Source of the DNA: an uncultured Actinomycetes bacterium
GTDB taxonomy: Bacteria > Actinomycetota > Acidimicrobiia > Acidimicrobiales > RAAP-2
Assembly: GCA_903825895.1 (NCBI GenBank)
Contig: CAIKCI010000011.1
Span: 1 to 64,000 of the forward strand
Direction of reading: 5' to 3'
Length of the DNA: 64,000 nt
Every line of letters begins with the position of its first letter. The first letter of the stretch is position 1. The notes beneath the pieces are model-generated. The model searched no databases and had not been told where the DNA came from. It worked only from the letters and a program-made list of their open reading frames with translations. Position numbers and translations under genes: made by a program. Shown here one piece after another: positions 25,562 to 34,822 of the stretch.

Positions 25562-26755
25562 GTGCTGCGCTTCCTTACCGCTGGTGAATCTCATGGACAG
25601 GCCCTCGTGGTCATCGTCGAAGGGCTGCCTGCAGGGCTGCACGTGAGTGAAGACCAGCTCCAAGAAGAATTAGGCCGGCGCCGTTTGGGTTTCGGTCGTG
25701 GACCGCGGATGCGCTTTGAACAAGACGACCTGGTCCTCGTTGGCGGAATTCGTCATGGTCGGACCTTGGGTGCGCCCGTCGCCATCGAAATTCGCAACAG
25801 CGAATGGCCGAAGTGGACCGAGGAGATGTCCCCACACGCGGGAGCACCTGCCAGCGTGCTGTCGACCCCTCGACCGGGCCACGCTGATCTCACGGGAATG
25901 CTGAAATACGGCTTCGACGATGCGCGCGATATTCTTGAGCGAGCATCGGCGAGAGAGACGGCCGCTCGTGTGGTTGCAGGAGCCCTGGCCAAGGCCTTGA
26001 TTCGCGAACTCGGTACAACCGTCCTTTCTCACACACTGCAACTCGGAGATGTTGTGGCCGATGACGCCCAGCGTCCAAGCTTCGATGATCGTGCCCGAGT
26101 GGACGAAAATGAAGTGCGCTGTTTTGACGAGCAGAGTTCACAACGCATGATTACGGCGATCAAAGCAGCAGCGAAAGATGGCGACTCTCTCGGTGGGGTC
26201 AGTGAGGTGCTGGGCTACAACGTCCCCGTGGGACTCGGGAGTCACGTGCACTGGGATCGAAAGGTTGACGGGCTCCTGGCCCAAGCGATTCTCAGTATTC
26301 AAGCGGTCAAAGCGGTCGAACTCGGAGCGGGCTATGCCCAAGCGGGACAACGAGGCAGCGAGGCCCACGATGCAATCTTCTTCGACGAAGCTGCGCATAG
26401 GGCCACAGGAGGCTTCTCACGAGAGACCACTCGAGCTGGTGGTGTCGAAGGTGGCATGACGACGGGGGGTCTCCTTTGCATACGAGCGGCGATGAAGCCT
26501 TTGGCTACGTTGAATAAGCCGGTGTTAGAGACCGTGGATGTTGCGACCAAAGAAGCTACCGTCTCGTTCAAAGAGCGGACTGACGTGACGGCCGTCCCTG
26601 CCATGGGTGTAGTCGCCGAAGCCATGGTGGCCTTAGTTCTTGCCGGCGAAGCTCAGAGAAAATTCGGTGGCGACTCGGTGGCTGAGTTCGTTCGCAACCA
26701 TGCTGCGTTTGTCGCTCACATCGGCGAAACACCTTCGTCCGCCACTGCACCGTGA
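25562..26755 (+). CDS. aroC: Chorismate synthase
   Basis: AroC makes chorismate from EPSP using reduced FMN, the last step of the shikimate pathway. The 397-residue protein starts with the signature LRFLTAGESHGQAL and has GRRRLGFGRGPRM, RPGHADLTGMLKYGFDDARDILERASARETAARV split over residues 100-135, and GGMTTGGLL. Start GTG 25562 is the only one giving the conserved beginning. The stop overlaps aroK (GTGA). As the first gene it sets operon expression; chorismate also feeds the men pathway encoded upstream. Confidence 0.97.
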   Translation: MLRFLTAGESHGQALVVIVEGLPAGLHVSEDQLQEELGRRRLGFGRGPRMRFEQDDLVLVGGIRHGRTLGAPVAIEIRNSEWPKWTEEMSPHAGAPASVLSTPRPGHADLTGMLKYGFDDARDILERASARETAARVVAGALAKALIRELGTTVLSHTLQLGDVVADDAQRPSFDDRARVDENEVRCFDEQSSQRMITAIKAAAKDGDSLGGVSEVLGYNVPVGLGSHVHWDRKVDGLLAQAILSIQAVKAVELGAGYAQAGQRGSEAHDAIFFDEAAHRATGGFSRETTRAGGVEGGMTTGGLLCIRAAMKPLATLNKPVLETVDVATKEATVSFKERTDVTAVPAMGVVAEAMVALVLAGEAQRKFGGDSVAEFVRNHAAFVAHIGETPSSATAP

Positions 26756-27270
26756 GCGCGCCGACCACTCTGGTTCTGGTGGGGCCAATGGGTGCGGGAA
26801 AATCATCGGTCGGCAAAGAATTAGCCCGGCGCTTAGGGGGGATGGTGCTCGATACTGATGAGCACGTCGAAAATCAGACAACAACGTCGGTCGCGGAAAT
26901 CTTCGCAGCGCAAGGCGAAGAGACCTTTCGTCGCTACGAACTGGTAGCCCTCGAGCATGCGATTGTGGCGAGGTACCTCGTGGTTGCAACGGGTGGCGGC
27001 ATCGTCACGACTCAAGAAGCACTTGAGATCCTCAAGCGTCATCATGGTGTCGTGTTCCTCGACGTCTCTCTTGAGGTTGCGCTCGATCGAGTCCGAGGAG
27101 ACGACCATGTTCGCCCCCTGCTTTCGGGTGACGACGAAGCAGCGATGAAAGTAATCATGGACCAGAGGCGGCCACTCTATGAAGAAGCGGCCGACCTGAC
27201 GGTGGTGACCAACAACCGATCGATCGAACAGATCACCGATGCCATCATGACGTGGGTGAGCGATCAGTGA
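26752..27270 (+). CDS. aroK: Shikimate kinase
   Basis: AroK phosphorylates shikimate with ATP. The 172-residue P-loop kinase has VGPMGAGKSSVGKELA (residues 10-25), DTDEHVE for Mg and shikimate contact, the RRYE segment and the GGG shikimate-binding loop in VVATGGGIVT. The lid region follows near residue 115 (DDHVRPLL). It overlaps aroC and aroB by four bases each, indicating tight coupling. Confidence 0.95.
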   Translation: MSAPTTLVLVGPMGAGKSSVGKELARRLGGMVLDTDEHVENQTTTSVAEIFAAQGEETFRRYELVALEHAIVARYLVVATGGGIVTTQEALEILKRHHGVVFLDVSLEVALDRVRGDDHVRPLLSGDDEAAMKVIMDQRRPLYEEAADLTVVTNNRSIEQITDAIMTWVSDQ

Positions 27271-28346
27271 AGCGCGTCACGGTGTCACTTAACGATCGAA
27301 GTTACGATGTCGTGATCGGGTCGGGCGCTCGTCACACATTGGCCGTAGAAATCGGTCGGTGCGCGCCGTTCGCTCAACGTGTCGTCATCGTGACGCAGCC
27401 AAGTGTCGTAGCGGCGGGGTGGCTCGAAGGAATCGAAACGGGTCTGGCCCAATCAGTGATCGAGATCGGCGAAGGGGAAGACGAAAAATCTCTCAGCACG
27501 ATTCAGTCGCTGTGTAGCCAATTCGTCGAGGCGGGACTGAGTCGCAATGACCTCGTCGTCGCTGTTGGTGGGGGAATGGTGAGTGACGTCGCGGGATTCG
27601 CTGCGGCGAGTTATCACCGCGGGATTCGCTACGTCACCATTGCCACAACCCTGTTGGCCCAAATTGACGCGGCAATCGGAGGAAAAACGGGGGTCAACCT
27701 TCCTGAAGGCAAGAACCTGGTCGGCGCGTTTCACCAACCAAGCGTGGTGTTCTGCGACACCGACTGTTTGGCGACCCTTCCGCCGAAAGAGCAGGCCTGC
27801 GGGCGAGGCGAGATGGCCAAATACGCGTTCCTTTCCGGGGAAACTCCTTCGACGGCACTGCTGAACGAAACCATCGACGATCAGGTGGCGCGCTGTGTCG
27901 CAATCAAGGCCGCCATTGTGGCGGCCGACGAAATGGAGTCCGACCGACGCATGGTTTTGAACTATGGCCACACCTTGGCGCATGCTCTTGAAGCGGTGGG
28001 TCTTGAACGGCGAGCGCAGGGCATCAATGACCGAGTGGCGGAATTGGCTCATGGTGAAGCGGTCGCGCTTGGGGTTTTGTTCGCGGCAGCACTGGCCGAA
28101 AACTTGGGGCGCATCGATCACGAAAGGGTCGAACTCCACAAGTCCGTTATTGAAGGTTTTGCCCTTGAATCAAGCCTTCCTTCCGGGCTCTCGGGAGTGG
28201 TTTTGATTGAGCGGATGGAACGGGACAAGAAGGCGCATCACGATTTAACCTTCGTCCTTGACGGCCCCCGTGGCGTTGAAGCCGTCACTGGCGTGGACCG
28301 GAGCGTGGTCCTGACTACGCTTTTAGAGATGGGAGCAGAGCAATGA
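27267..28346 (+). CDS. aroB: 3-Dehydroquinate synthase
   Basis: AroB converts DAHP to 3-dehydroquinate with NAD and a divalent metal. The 359-residue protein has EDEKSLST, VGGGMVSDVAGFAAASYHRG, TTLLAQIDAAIGGKTGVN and the metal ligands in NYGHTLAHALE and HGEAVALG. GTG 27267 overlaps the aroK stop and begins directly at the conserved first strand. Some actinobacteria fuse AroK with AroB; here they remain separate but overlapping. Confidence 0.96.
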   Translation: MKRVTVSLNDRSYDVVIGSGARHTLAVEIGRCAPFAQRVVIVTQPSVVAAGWLEGIETGLAQSVIEIGEGEDEKSLSTIQSLCSQFVEAGLSRNDLVVAVGGGMVSDVAGFAAASYHRGIRYVTIATTLLAQIDAAIGGKTGVNLPEGKNLVGAFHQPSVVFCDTDCLATLPPKEQACGRGEMAKYAFLSGETPSTALLNETIDDQVARCVAIKAAIVAADEMESDRRMVLNYGHTLAHALEAVGLERRAQGINDRVAELAHGEAVALGVLFAAALAENLGRIDHERVELHKSVIEGFALESSLPSGLSGVVLIERMERDKKAHHDLTFVLDGPRGVEAVTGVDRSVVLTTLLEMGAEQ

Positions 28347-28795
28347 GTGAACAAGCAACGACTGTGCTCTTGATCTCTGGGCCGAATTTGAACCTCCTCG
28401 GGGATCGTGAACCCGAGATCTACGGCTCTGAGACCCTCGATGTCCATGTGGCAACCGCGACAAGGGCGGCTGAGCGCAATGGGCTCACCTTGAACCATAT
28501 TCAGTCGAATCATGAAGGTGAGCTCATCGAGGCTATTCAACAGGCTCGTCACAGCGCAGGGTCGATCGTCATCAATGCGGGTGCGTTTTCGCACACCTCG
28601 TGGGCTATCCACGATGCATTGAAATCTTTTGACGGCCCCGTTGTCGAACTCCATCTGTCGAATCCGGCAGCTCGTGAAGAGTTTCGGCATCTCTCAGTGA
28701 TCGCCCCCGTCGCCGATGGCACCGTTGCTGGCTTTGGCAACTTAGGCTACGACTTGGCAATTGACGCCGTGGCTCGACTTTTGAAACAGAAATAA
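28343..28795 (+). CDS. aroQ: 3-Dehydroquinate dehydratase, type II
   Basis: Type II dehydroquinase, a small dodecameric enzyme. The 150-residue protein has GPNLNLLGDREPEIYG with the catalytic Tyr, QSNHEGELIEAIQ, INAGAFSHTSWAIHDAL and ELHLSN. The His in the FRHLSVIAP segment completes the active site. ATG overlaps the aroB stop. With aroC, aroK and aroB it covers four of the seven shikimate steps; aroE, aroA and the DAHP synthase gene are elsewhere. Confidence 0.96.
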   Translation: MSEQATTVLLISGPNLNLLGDREPEIYGSETLDVHVATATRAAERNGLTLNHIQSNHEGELIEAIQQARHSAGSIVINAGAFSHTSWAIHDALKSFDGPVVELHLSNPAAREEFRHLSVIAPVADGTVAGFGNLGYDLAIDAVARLLKQK

Positions 28796-28813
28796 CCGAC
28801 GAAGAGGATGATG

Positions 28814-29923
28814 ATGAGTCAGATGAAGCCACTTGATGTGGCCACGAGAATTCCAAAGCTCCGGCAACTCTTTGAAGCAGCCGGTATCGATGGGCTGTTG
28901 GTCTCAAATTTGACCAACATTCGCTATCTCACGGGCTTCACGGGTTCGGCTGCGCAACTTGTTGTCACCCATGATGATGCGCTGCTTACGACGGATGGTC
29001 GCTACCGCACCCAATCGGCAGAACAGGTTGACGAAGCACGTGCCGCGGTGCGTATTGTCATTGGCGGGGGAGCCGAGCAGAACGAAGCGGTCGACCACGT
29101 GATGCACAGCGCTGAACGAATCGGCCTTGAAGCCGATGACACCACATGGGCCAAAGCGACGGCGCTTGAAGGACGCCTTGCGAAGGCGCTTGTGGCCACC
29201 ACTGGTTTAATCGAATCGCTTCGAGAAATCAAAGATGAGGGTGAGATCGACCGGATGCGCGTGGCAGCATCCATTGCCGATGCCGCCCTCGGCGAGGTCC
29301 TTCCGCTGATGAAAGACACCGGCGTGAATCCGATCACCGAAAGTGAGTTCGCCTTAGCCCTGGACTCAGCCATGCGTCGTCGCGGAGCTGAGTCGGTGGC
29401 ATTTGAAACCATCGTGGCCGCCGGCGAAAACTCAGCGAAACCCCACCACCACCCAACAGATCGCGTCATCGTGGTCGGAGACCCAGTCGTCGTGGACTTT
29501 GGAGCGACGTTTGAGGGCTATCGCTCGGATATGACCCGCACGTTTCTTGTTGGGGGCGAACCAACGGGTGAGTTGAAGGTGATCTTTGATTTGGTGCGTT
29601 CAAGCCAAGCGGCCGGCGTTCTCGCCGTGCGCCCTGGGATTGCAGCAAGCGAAATAGATAATGTTTGTCGTACCGTTATCGCCGACGGAGGAATGGCAGA
29701 GAAATTTGAACACTCGACCGGGCACGGTGTTGGCCTTGATATTCATGAAGCGCCCTGGGTCTCTTCACTTGGAACGGCGACGCTGACGGCGGGAACGGTC
29801 GTGACCGTCGAGCCGGGGGTCTATGTTGCGGGTGTTGGTGGTGTTCGTATTGAGGACACGCTAGTAGTGACGAGTGAAGGCGCTGAGGCCTTCACGAAAT
29901 TTCCAAAGGAAGTAGCGGCATAA
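28814..29923 (+). CDS. pepQ: M24-family Xaa-Pro dipeptidase/aminopeptidase
   Basis: A two-metal peptidase that cuts Xaa-Pro bonds. The 369-residue protein has an N-terminal creatinase-like domain (SNLTNIRYLTGFTGSAAQL) and the pita-bread catalytic domain with metal ligands in VVDFGATFEGYRSDMTRTF (two Asp), GHGVGLDIHEAPW (His), VTVEPGVYV (Glu) and RIEDT (Glu). Three ATGs in a row occur at 28808, 28811 and 28814; the last has the best spacing from AGAGG. The pairing with efp is conserved in many bacteria and fits the proline-linked role of both proteins. Confidence 0.93.
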   Translation: MSQMKPLDVATRIPKLRQLFEAAGIDGLLVSNLTNIRYLTGFTGSAAQLVVTHDDALLTTDGRYRTQSAEQVDEARAAVRIVIGGGAEQNEAVDHVMHSAERIGLEADDTTWAKATALEGRLAKALVATTGLIESLREIKDEGEIDRMRVAASIADAALGEVLPLMKDTGVNPITESEFALALDSAMRRRGAESVAFETIVAAGENSAKPHHHPTDRVIVVGDPVVVDFGATFEGYRSDMTRTFLVGGEPTGELKVIFDLVRSSQAAGVLAVRPGIAASEIDNVCRTVIADGGMAEKFEHSTGHGVGLDIHEAPWVSSLGTATLTAGTVVTVEPGVYVAGVGGVRIEDTLVVTSEGAEAFTKFPKEVAA

Positions 29924-30483
29924 TGGCAATTTCAACAAACGACCTGAAGAACGGGATGACGCTGAATCTTGATGACGGTTTATTCAATGTCATTGAATTC
30001 CAGCATGTCAAGCCCGGCAAGGGAGGGGCATTCGTGCGTACCAAGTTGCGCAATCTTCGCAGCGGTGCGGTGATTGAGCGCACCTTTCGAGCAGATGAGA
30101 AACTTGATCAGGCCATCATCGACAAGCGCGACACACAGTTCCTTTACCGTGACGGCGATGACTACGTCTTCATGGATCAGACCACTTTTGATCAGACCAA
30201 CGTCTCACCGGCCACGCTTGGCGAAGCGGCAAACTTTTTGAAAGTAGGCGATGGCGCAAATCTGCAAATGTACAAAGAGGAGATCGTTGGTATCGAGCTT
30301 CCCGCATCAGTTGAGCTGACGGTGACTGAAACCGAGCCTGGTCTCCAGGGAGATCGAGTCTCGGGAGCTCGGAAACCAGCAACACTCGAGACGGGTTTCG
30401 TCGTGCAAGTCCCGCTGTTCATCAATGTCGATGAAGTTATCAAGGTCGATACTCGCACCGGCGAGTACATGACACGCGCTTAA
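29923..30483 (+). CDS. efp: Translation elongation factor P
   Basis: EF-P relieves ribosome stalling at polyproline. The 186-residue protein has three beta-barrel domains. The domain I tip is KPGKGGAFVRTKL, where the Lys near residue 34 is the site modified in some bacteria; in actinobacteria it is usually thought to work without modification. The C-terminal domain ends with TGEYMTRA. The ATG overlaps the pepQ stop by one base. No epmA/epmB-type modification gene is adjacent. Confidence 0.96.
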   Translation: MAISTNDLKNGMTLNLDDGLFNVIEFQHVKPGKGGAFVRTKLRNLRSGAVIERTFRADEKLDQAIIDKRDTQFLYRDGDDYVFMDQTTFDQTNVSPATLGEAANFLKVGDGANLQMYKEEIVGIELPASVELTVTETEPGLQGDRVSGARKPATLETGFVVQVPLFINVDEVIKVDTRTGEYMTRA

Positions 30484-30505
30484 GAAGAATTACGACCCTC
30501 CCTCG

Positions 30506-30901
30506 ATGACCCCCCTTGACCACCGTGAATCGCGCGAACGTGCCCTTGGCCTTCTTTACGAAGCGGCGAATAAACATCTTGATCCGCTCCAAGTACTCAG
30601 CGAAATGATGATTCAGCCTGACCCTTACTGCGTTGAGTTGGTGACACGGGCAAGCTCCCTCCACGAAGAGTCCCTTGCTCGCATTGAAGGTGCGTCGACG
30701 AACTGGACCTTAGAGCGGATGGGGATCATTGACCGCTTGGTGATGGAACTGGCGCTCGCTGAGCTTGCGGGCGATGAAGCTCCGCCCAGAGCAGTCGTCC
30801 TTGACGAAGCCGTCGAGTTGGCCAAGATGTTTTCGACGGAAGACTCAGGATCCTTTGTCAACGGCATCCTGGCGTCGTTGACCAGCCCCGACCCTTCGTA
30901 G
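30506..30901 (+). CDS. nusB: Transcription antitermination factor NusB
   Basis: NusB pairs with NusE (S10) in rRNA antitermination. The 131-residue all-helical protein shows RESRERALGLLYEA at the start and the C-terminal signature VLDEAVELAKMFSTEDSGSFVNGIL. The internal part WTLERMGIIDRLVMELALAEL is also typical. It follows efp by 22 bases. In many actinobacteria nusB is followed by pyrR; here about 9 kb of respiratory genes lie between. Confidence 0.93.
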   Translation: MTPLDHRESRERALGLLYEAANKHLDPLQVLSEMMIQPDPYCVELVTRASSLHEESLARIEGASTNWTLERMGIIDRLVMELALAELAGDEAPPRAVVLDEAVELAKMFSTEDSGSFVNGILASLTSPDPS

Positions 30902-30959
30902 CGACCACCCGCAATTAGTCTGGGGGGACTGGAATGTTCGAGAGAAGGGAGTGCTTCGC

Positions 30960-32747
30960 GTGACCGGCATGAATACCGCAGTAAATGCGAAGAGCCCCTA
31001 CATCACCGGACAGTTCAATCACGCATTATTTCTGCAGTTTGCTATCTACGCAGGCATTGTCATTTTGATCGCGATCGCAGCAACGCTGTTCGTTTCCCGC
31101 TTTCGAGCAAATGTCGCCAATGGTTCCTCGCCGTTTGCGTCTGGGCCGGTAGCGGCTGAACCTCGAGCGCGAAGGCTGTTGAGAATCGGGTTCGGTGCCA
31201 TTTGGGTGCTTGACGGCCTCTTGCAACTCCAACCGCAGATGGTGCTTGGCTTGCCGACCGACGTGGTCTCACCGACCGTCAGTTCAGCTCCGAGCTGGTT
31301 CGTGGGTTGGGTAACCTTTGGCACGAATGCGTGGCTTCGTCATCCCGTCACCGCCGCTTCAGCCACGGTCTGGCTTCAACTCGGGCTCGGGCTTTGGCTC
31401 ATCGTGGCCAACCGTGGCTGGCTCTCTCGGTCGGCAGGCATCGTCTCTGGAGCGTGGGCGCTTACGGTGTGGATCTTTGGGAACGGCATGGGTGGACTCT
31501 TCGTCGCCCCTATCAGTTGGATGACGGGCGCCCCAGGGGCCGTCTTGTTCTATGGACTTGCGGGTATTGCCATTGCCTTGTCCATCGAGCGTCTGCGGCG
31601 ACCCCGTTTTGCTCTTTGGAGCTCACGTTTGACAGCAATCGGATTGACGTACTTCGCGATTCTTCAGGCATGGCCCGGAAGGGGATTCTGGAATGGGGGA
31701 ACGAGCAAATCCCCCGGGACCCTGCCAGCAATGGCGCAATCCATGGGGTCGGTCACTCAGCCCGCATTTGCCTCCTCGATCCAGCACTGGTTCTTCTCCT
31801 TCACGCTGACATGGTCATGGCTCTACAACGCTCTGATTGTGATCACCTTGGCGACGGTTGCTCTTTGTTTCTTTTCCAACAAGGCGAAGTATATGAAGTG
31901 GGCAACCACAGGCTATGTGGTGGTGGCCATTGTGAACTGGGTCCTGGTTCAGGATTTCGCGATTTTTGGCGGCATGGGGACCGATCTCAACTCAATGATT
32001 CCTTCGGTGCTCTTTGTGGTTGCTGTCTATCTTCTCGTGAGCGAAACGGAACACGCTGGTTTGGAGATACCGGTGCTGAATCAAGATCCTGAGAAGGTCT
32101 ACGCCCGGGCCGTTGGGACGACGGCTGCGGTGGCGCTTTGCTTGCTTGGGGCCGTTCCCATGGCGCTCGTGGGCATTCTGCCGGGAACGTCATCGGATCT
32201 CGCAGAAGCGTCGACGAATAGCGTTCAAAGTCTTTCGACCACTGCGCCAGACTTTACCTTGACCAATCAAAACGGGCAGAAGATTTCACTGGCCTCGCTG
32301 AGGGGGAACACGGTGGTTCTCTCATTCCTGGACCCGGTCTGCACGAATGATTGTCCCGTTGAAGCGCAACAGATGCGCATTGCGAGCGAACAACTCGGGC
32401 CTAACTCCAAGACTGTCTTTGTAGCCGTTAACACCAACCCTCTCTTTCGCTCCCAAGCCACCTTGCGAACCTTTACGAGTGAAGAAGGTTTAAGTTCATT
32501 TTCCTCATGGGAATACCTCACGGGCTCGGTGGGCGAACTTCAGTCGGTTTGGAATTCCTACGCCGTGGGCGTCCAACTCGAGTCTGGCGGCGGCATGGTT
32601 GCCCATGCTGAGCCAATTTATGTGATCAGTCCTACGGGTCAGCTGACGTCGACATGGACCGCCGTCGTTGGTGCATCGAGTTTGAACACCGTGCTGAGTC
32701 AATCTGGCGTTGCCCTGATTGTTTCCCAGGTAAAAAAGGCTCAGTAG
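30960..32747 (+). CDS. Polytopic membrane protein fused to a Sco/thioredoxin-like copper-chaperone domain
   Basis: The 595-residue protein has two parts. Residues 1-400 contain about ten hydrophobic segments and the actinobacterial membrane-family marks RLLRIGFGAIWVLDGLLQLQ, GAPGAVLFYGLAG and LQAWPGRGFW. Residues 425-595 form a Sco1/SenC-like domain: APDFTLTNQNGQ, then CTNDC with Cys461 and Cys465, and an AHAEPIYVI segment with His549. Cys-x3-Cys plus His are the copper ligands of Sco proteins that load the CuA site of oxidase subunit II. Fusion of the two parts in one chain is unusual. GTG 30960 is favoured because AGAAGGGA lies nine bases upstream; GTG 30951 is too close to it. Confidence 0.82.
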   Translation: MTGMNTAVNAKSPYITGQFNHALFLQFAIYAGIVILIAIAATLFVSRFRANVANGSSPFASGPVAAEPRARRLLRIGFGAIWVLDGLLQLQPQMVLGLPTDVVSPTVSSAPSWFVGWVTFGTNAWLRHPVTAASATVWLQLGLGLWLIVANRGWLSRSAGIVSGAWALTVWIFGNGMGGLFVAPISWMTGAPGAVLFYGLAGIAIALSIERLRRPRFALWSSRLTAIGLTYFAILQAWPGRGFWNGGTSKSPGTLPAMAQSMGSVTQPAFASSIQHWFFSFTLTWSWLYNALIVITLATVALCFFSNKAKYMKWATTGYVVVAIVNWVLVQDFAIFGGMGTDLNSMIPSVLFVVAVYLLVSETEHAGLEIPVLNQDPEKVYARAVGTTAAVALCLLGAVPMALVGILPGTSSDLAEASTNSVQSLSTTAPDFTLTNQNGQKISLASLRGNTVVLSFLDPVCTNDCPVEAQQMRIASEQLGPNSKTVFVAVNTNPLFRSQATLRTFTSEEGLSSFSSWEYLTGSVGELQSVWNSYAVGVQLESGGGMVAHAEPIYVISPTGQLTSTWTAVVGASSLNTVLSQSGVALIVSQVKKAQ

Positions 32748-33871
32748 TGCGGCGACTCTTCTTGGTTGGACCGATCGCATTCCTTGTTGTTGCACTGTGC
32801 GGCTCCTTGGGTGGCGCTAGTGCAGTGTCATCGGTTCCATCAATACCGCTTTCAGGAGGCACATCGGATGGTGTAACGACGATGGCCATTGTCCCTATGG
32901 GTCATTTGAATGATCCCTTTAATACCTTCTATGAGAGTTTCACTCAAACGACGAGCGGTGTCTGGACGTTGTCGACGCTTCCTGGGGTTGGGACCAACGG
33001 GGGACTGAGCCTCACCTCACCGAGTCAAGGAGCTGTGGGTGTTTTGCCATTTGACGCTTCGACCGGAAGCGCGCTGATGCGACTGAGGAACGGAAGGGCA
33101 TCTGGGAATGGTGAGGTGATCAAGGCGCTCGCTCATTCGCCGTCGGTGATTGCTGTCGATCCAGTGACGACAGCAATCAGCGTGCTCTTGGCTAATGGAA
33201 CCGTGCGCACTCAAACTCTCTGGTCGAATGCACCGGTCACAACGGTCCAGCTCAGCACATTGAAAAATACCGCAGCGGGCAACAAATGCGGGATTGAGTC
33301 GTTGACAGCGATTGCCTATGAGACGAATGGCGATCTGGCCGTTGGAGCGCAGTGTAAAAAAGGCGGCACAACGGGTGTGCTTATCAACCACGGCGGAGTA
33401 TGGAGCGTTGCATCGTTACCCTCGAACGGCGCTGGATCGGTGCTTCGCCTTGACGTTGATGGGGTCGGATTGTTGGCGCTCTCTCAAACGCAAGGCTCAA
33501 AGGCTTCCGTTCGGGCACTCTTTGTTGGCGGAGAGACAACCTTGGCGAGTCCGGCACATTCACTGTCGGGAGCAACCGTCAGGGCAATAGCGATAACGGG
33601 AACAATGACGCCAACCCGCAGTGATGTCATTACGTTGGCCACATCGAAGAAGGTCGTTGGTGTTTTGTTGACTCCTGGTGCATCGCCAACGGTGACGCCG
33701 GCTTTGCCGCTTTCAACACAGGCTGTTCTCGCCGCTGGAATGTTGGGGACAACGCTGACGGCAATCCAAGTGAACCAAGGCACCGCAATCTTCCAAACCC
33801 TGACGCCAGCAGGCACATGGCGGACGACACAGTCGACTAAAATTTCTGTGCCGTATGGTTCTGCGGGCTAA
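32747..33871 (+). CDS. Secreted protein of unknown function
   Basis: The 374-residue protein has an N-terminal signal peptide: RR, a hydrophobic stretch to about residue 25, and a small-residue cleavage region (GGASAVSS). The mature part is rich in Ser, Thr, Gly and Val with regularly spaced short strands (AIAITGTM, VLRLDVDGVGLLALSQ), suggesting a beta-propeller-like fold. Two cysteines (NKCGIES and AQCKKGG) may form a disulfide. The GTG start shares one base with the stop of the Sco-fusion gene, so both are coupled; a role near the oxidase outside the membrane is inference only. Confidence 0.75.
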   Translation: MRRLFLVGPIAFLVVALCGSLGGASAVSSVPSIPLSGGTSDGVTTMAIVPMGHLNDPFNTFYESFTQTTSGVWTLSTLPGVGTNGGLSLTSPSQGAVGVLPFDASTGSALMRLRNGRASGNGEVIKALAHSPSVIAVDPVTTAISVLLANGTVRTQTLWSNAPVTTVQLSTLKNTAAGNKCGIESLTAIAYETNGDLAVGAQCKKGGTTGVLINHGGVWSVASLPSNGAGSVLRLDVDGVGLLALSQTQGSKASVRALFVGGETTLASPAHSLSGATVRAIAITGTMTPTRSDVITLATSKKVVGVLLTPGASPTVTPALPLSTQAVLAAGMLGTTLTAIQVNQGTAIFQTLTPAGTWRTTQSTKISVPYGSAG

Positions 33872-33931
33872 ACCGCCTCTTCCTCTGATCGCTAGGATGC
33901 AGACGACGGCGATCGACAGGAGGGTGCAGCC

Positions 33932-34822
33932 ATGATCTCGATGTCGATGAACACCACCATGGGTCCCGGTTGGAGTTTTTCCCAACTCTGGTTTCTGGCC
34001 CTGGCACTGATCATCGTCGAAGAGGTTGGTCTAGCCCGGTTAATGGAACGCTCATCGCCCGAACGTGCAAAGACGTGGCGTCAACGGGGCTTTGCCTATG
34101 ACGCTGCGTTGTGCGTTGTGTGTCTCATTGATTCGAGTCCGTTGATGCCCTATTCGATGGATCATCTGCCAGCCCATATGGCTATTCACGTCTTTGAGAT
34201 GTTTTATGTCCCAATCGTATTGGTCATAACTGCTCCCTGGCTCCCGGCGCTCTTTGCACTCCGGTTGACGACCCGACGGACGTTTCTGCGATGGTGGCGG
34301 TTCGGACGCCAACGATGGCTCACGATGGGGGCACAGCGTCTCATCGCCTCCCCACTGTTTGCTCTGGTGTTTTTCAATGCGGTGATGATTCTTTGGCACA
34401 TTCCCCGCATTTTCAACTACGGAGTGTGGCATCCGTGGGCGCACACCTGGCTGATGGGCCCTTCGTTCATACTCTCCGGCTATCTCTTTTGGAGGGTGAT
34501 CTTGGGGAGTCATCCCTTCGGTCCTCGCGGTTCGACAAAGTTCCAGTTGATCACCATCGTCACAACGGCGCTCATCATGTTGGTCATTGCAATTTCCATG
34601 GCGGTGCTCTCTCACGCTGCGTGGTACACAATGAACGCGACGATGCTTGGCCAGATTGATGCATTCCATGATCAGCAGTTGGGTGCGGCAGTGTTGTGGA
34701 TCTGCGGAGATTTCTGGGCGGTGCCCGCAATCGTGCTCTTGGTCAGTCGGATCGTCAAAGAGAACGGGAGCTTCGGTGCAGCGTTCGAGCGTTCCCTCGG
34801 GCGCGAATCCGAAAACGCCTAA
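33932..34822 (+). CDS. ctaG: Cytochrome c oxidase assembly protein CtaG (caa3-type)
   Basis: The 296-residue membrane protein has seven or more hydrophobic helices and the CtaG_Caa3 family motifs SMDHLPAHMAIHVFEMF (about residues 73-89), ILWHIP, and HDQQLGAAVLWICGDFWAVP near residue 250. Conserved His and Met residues in these segments are thought to handle copper for the CuB centre. GGAGGG lies eight bases before the ATG. It sits 1.3 kb upstream of the oxidase structural genes, separated by an opposite-strand gene with which it shares interlocked stop codons. Confidence 0.9.
   Translation: MISMSMNTTMGPGWSFSQLWFLALALIIVEEVGLARLMERSSPERAKTWRQRGFAYDAALCVVCLIDSSPLMPYSMDHLPAHMAIHVFEMFYVPIVLVITAPWLPALFALRLTTRRTFLRWWRFGRQRWLTMGAQRLIASPLFALVFFNAVMILWHIPRIFNYGVWHPWAHTWLMGPSFILSGYLFWRVILGSHPFGPRGSTKFQLITIVTTALIMLVIAISMAVLSHAAWYTMNATMLGQIDAFHDQQLGAAVLWICGDFWAVPAIVLLVSRIVKENGSFGAAFERSLGRESENA

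Noticed and set aside
33887-33914. GATCGC/GCGATC inverted repeat before ctaG as an operator
   Set aside because: A six-base arm with a 16-base loop is likely by chance, and no second copy was seen.
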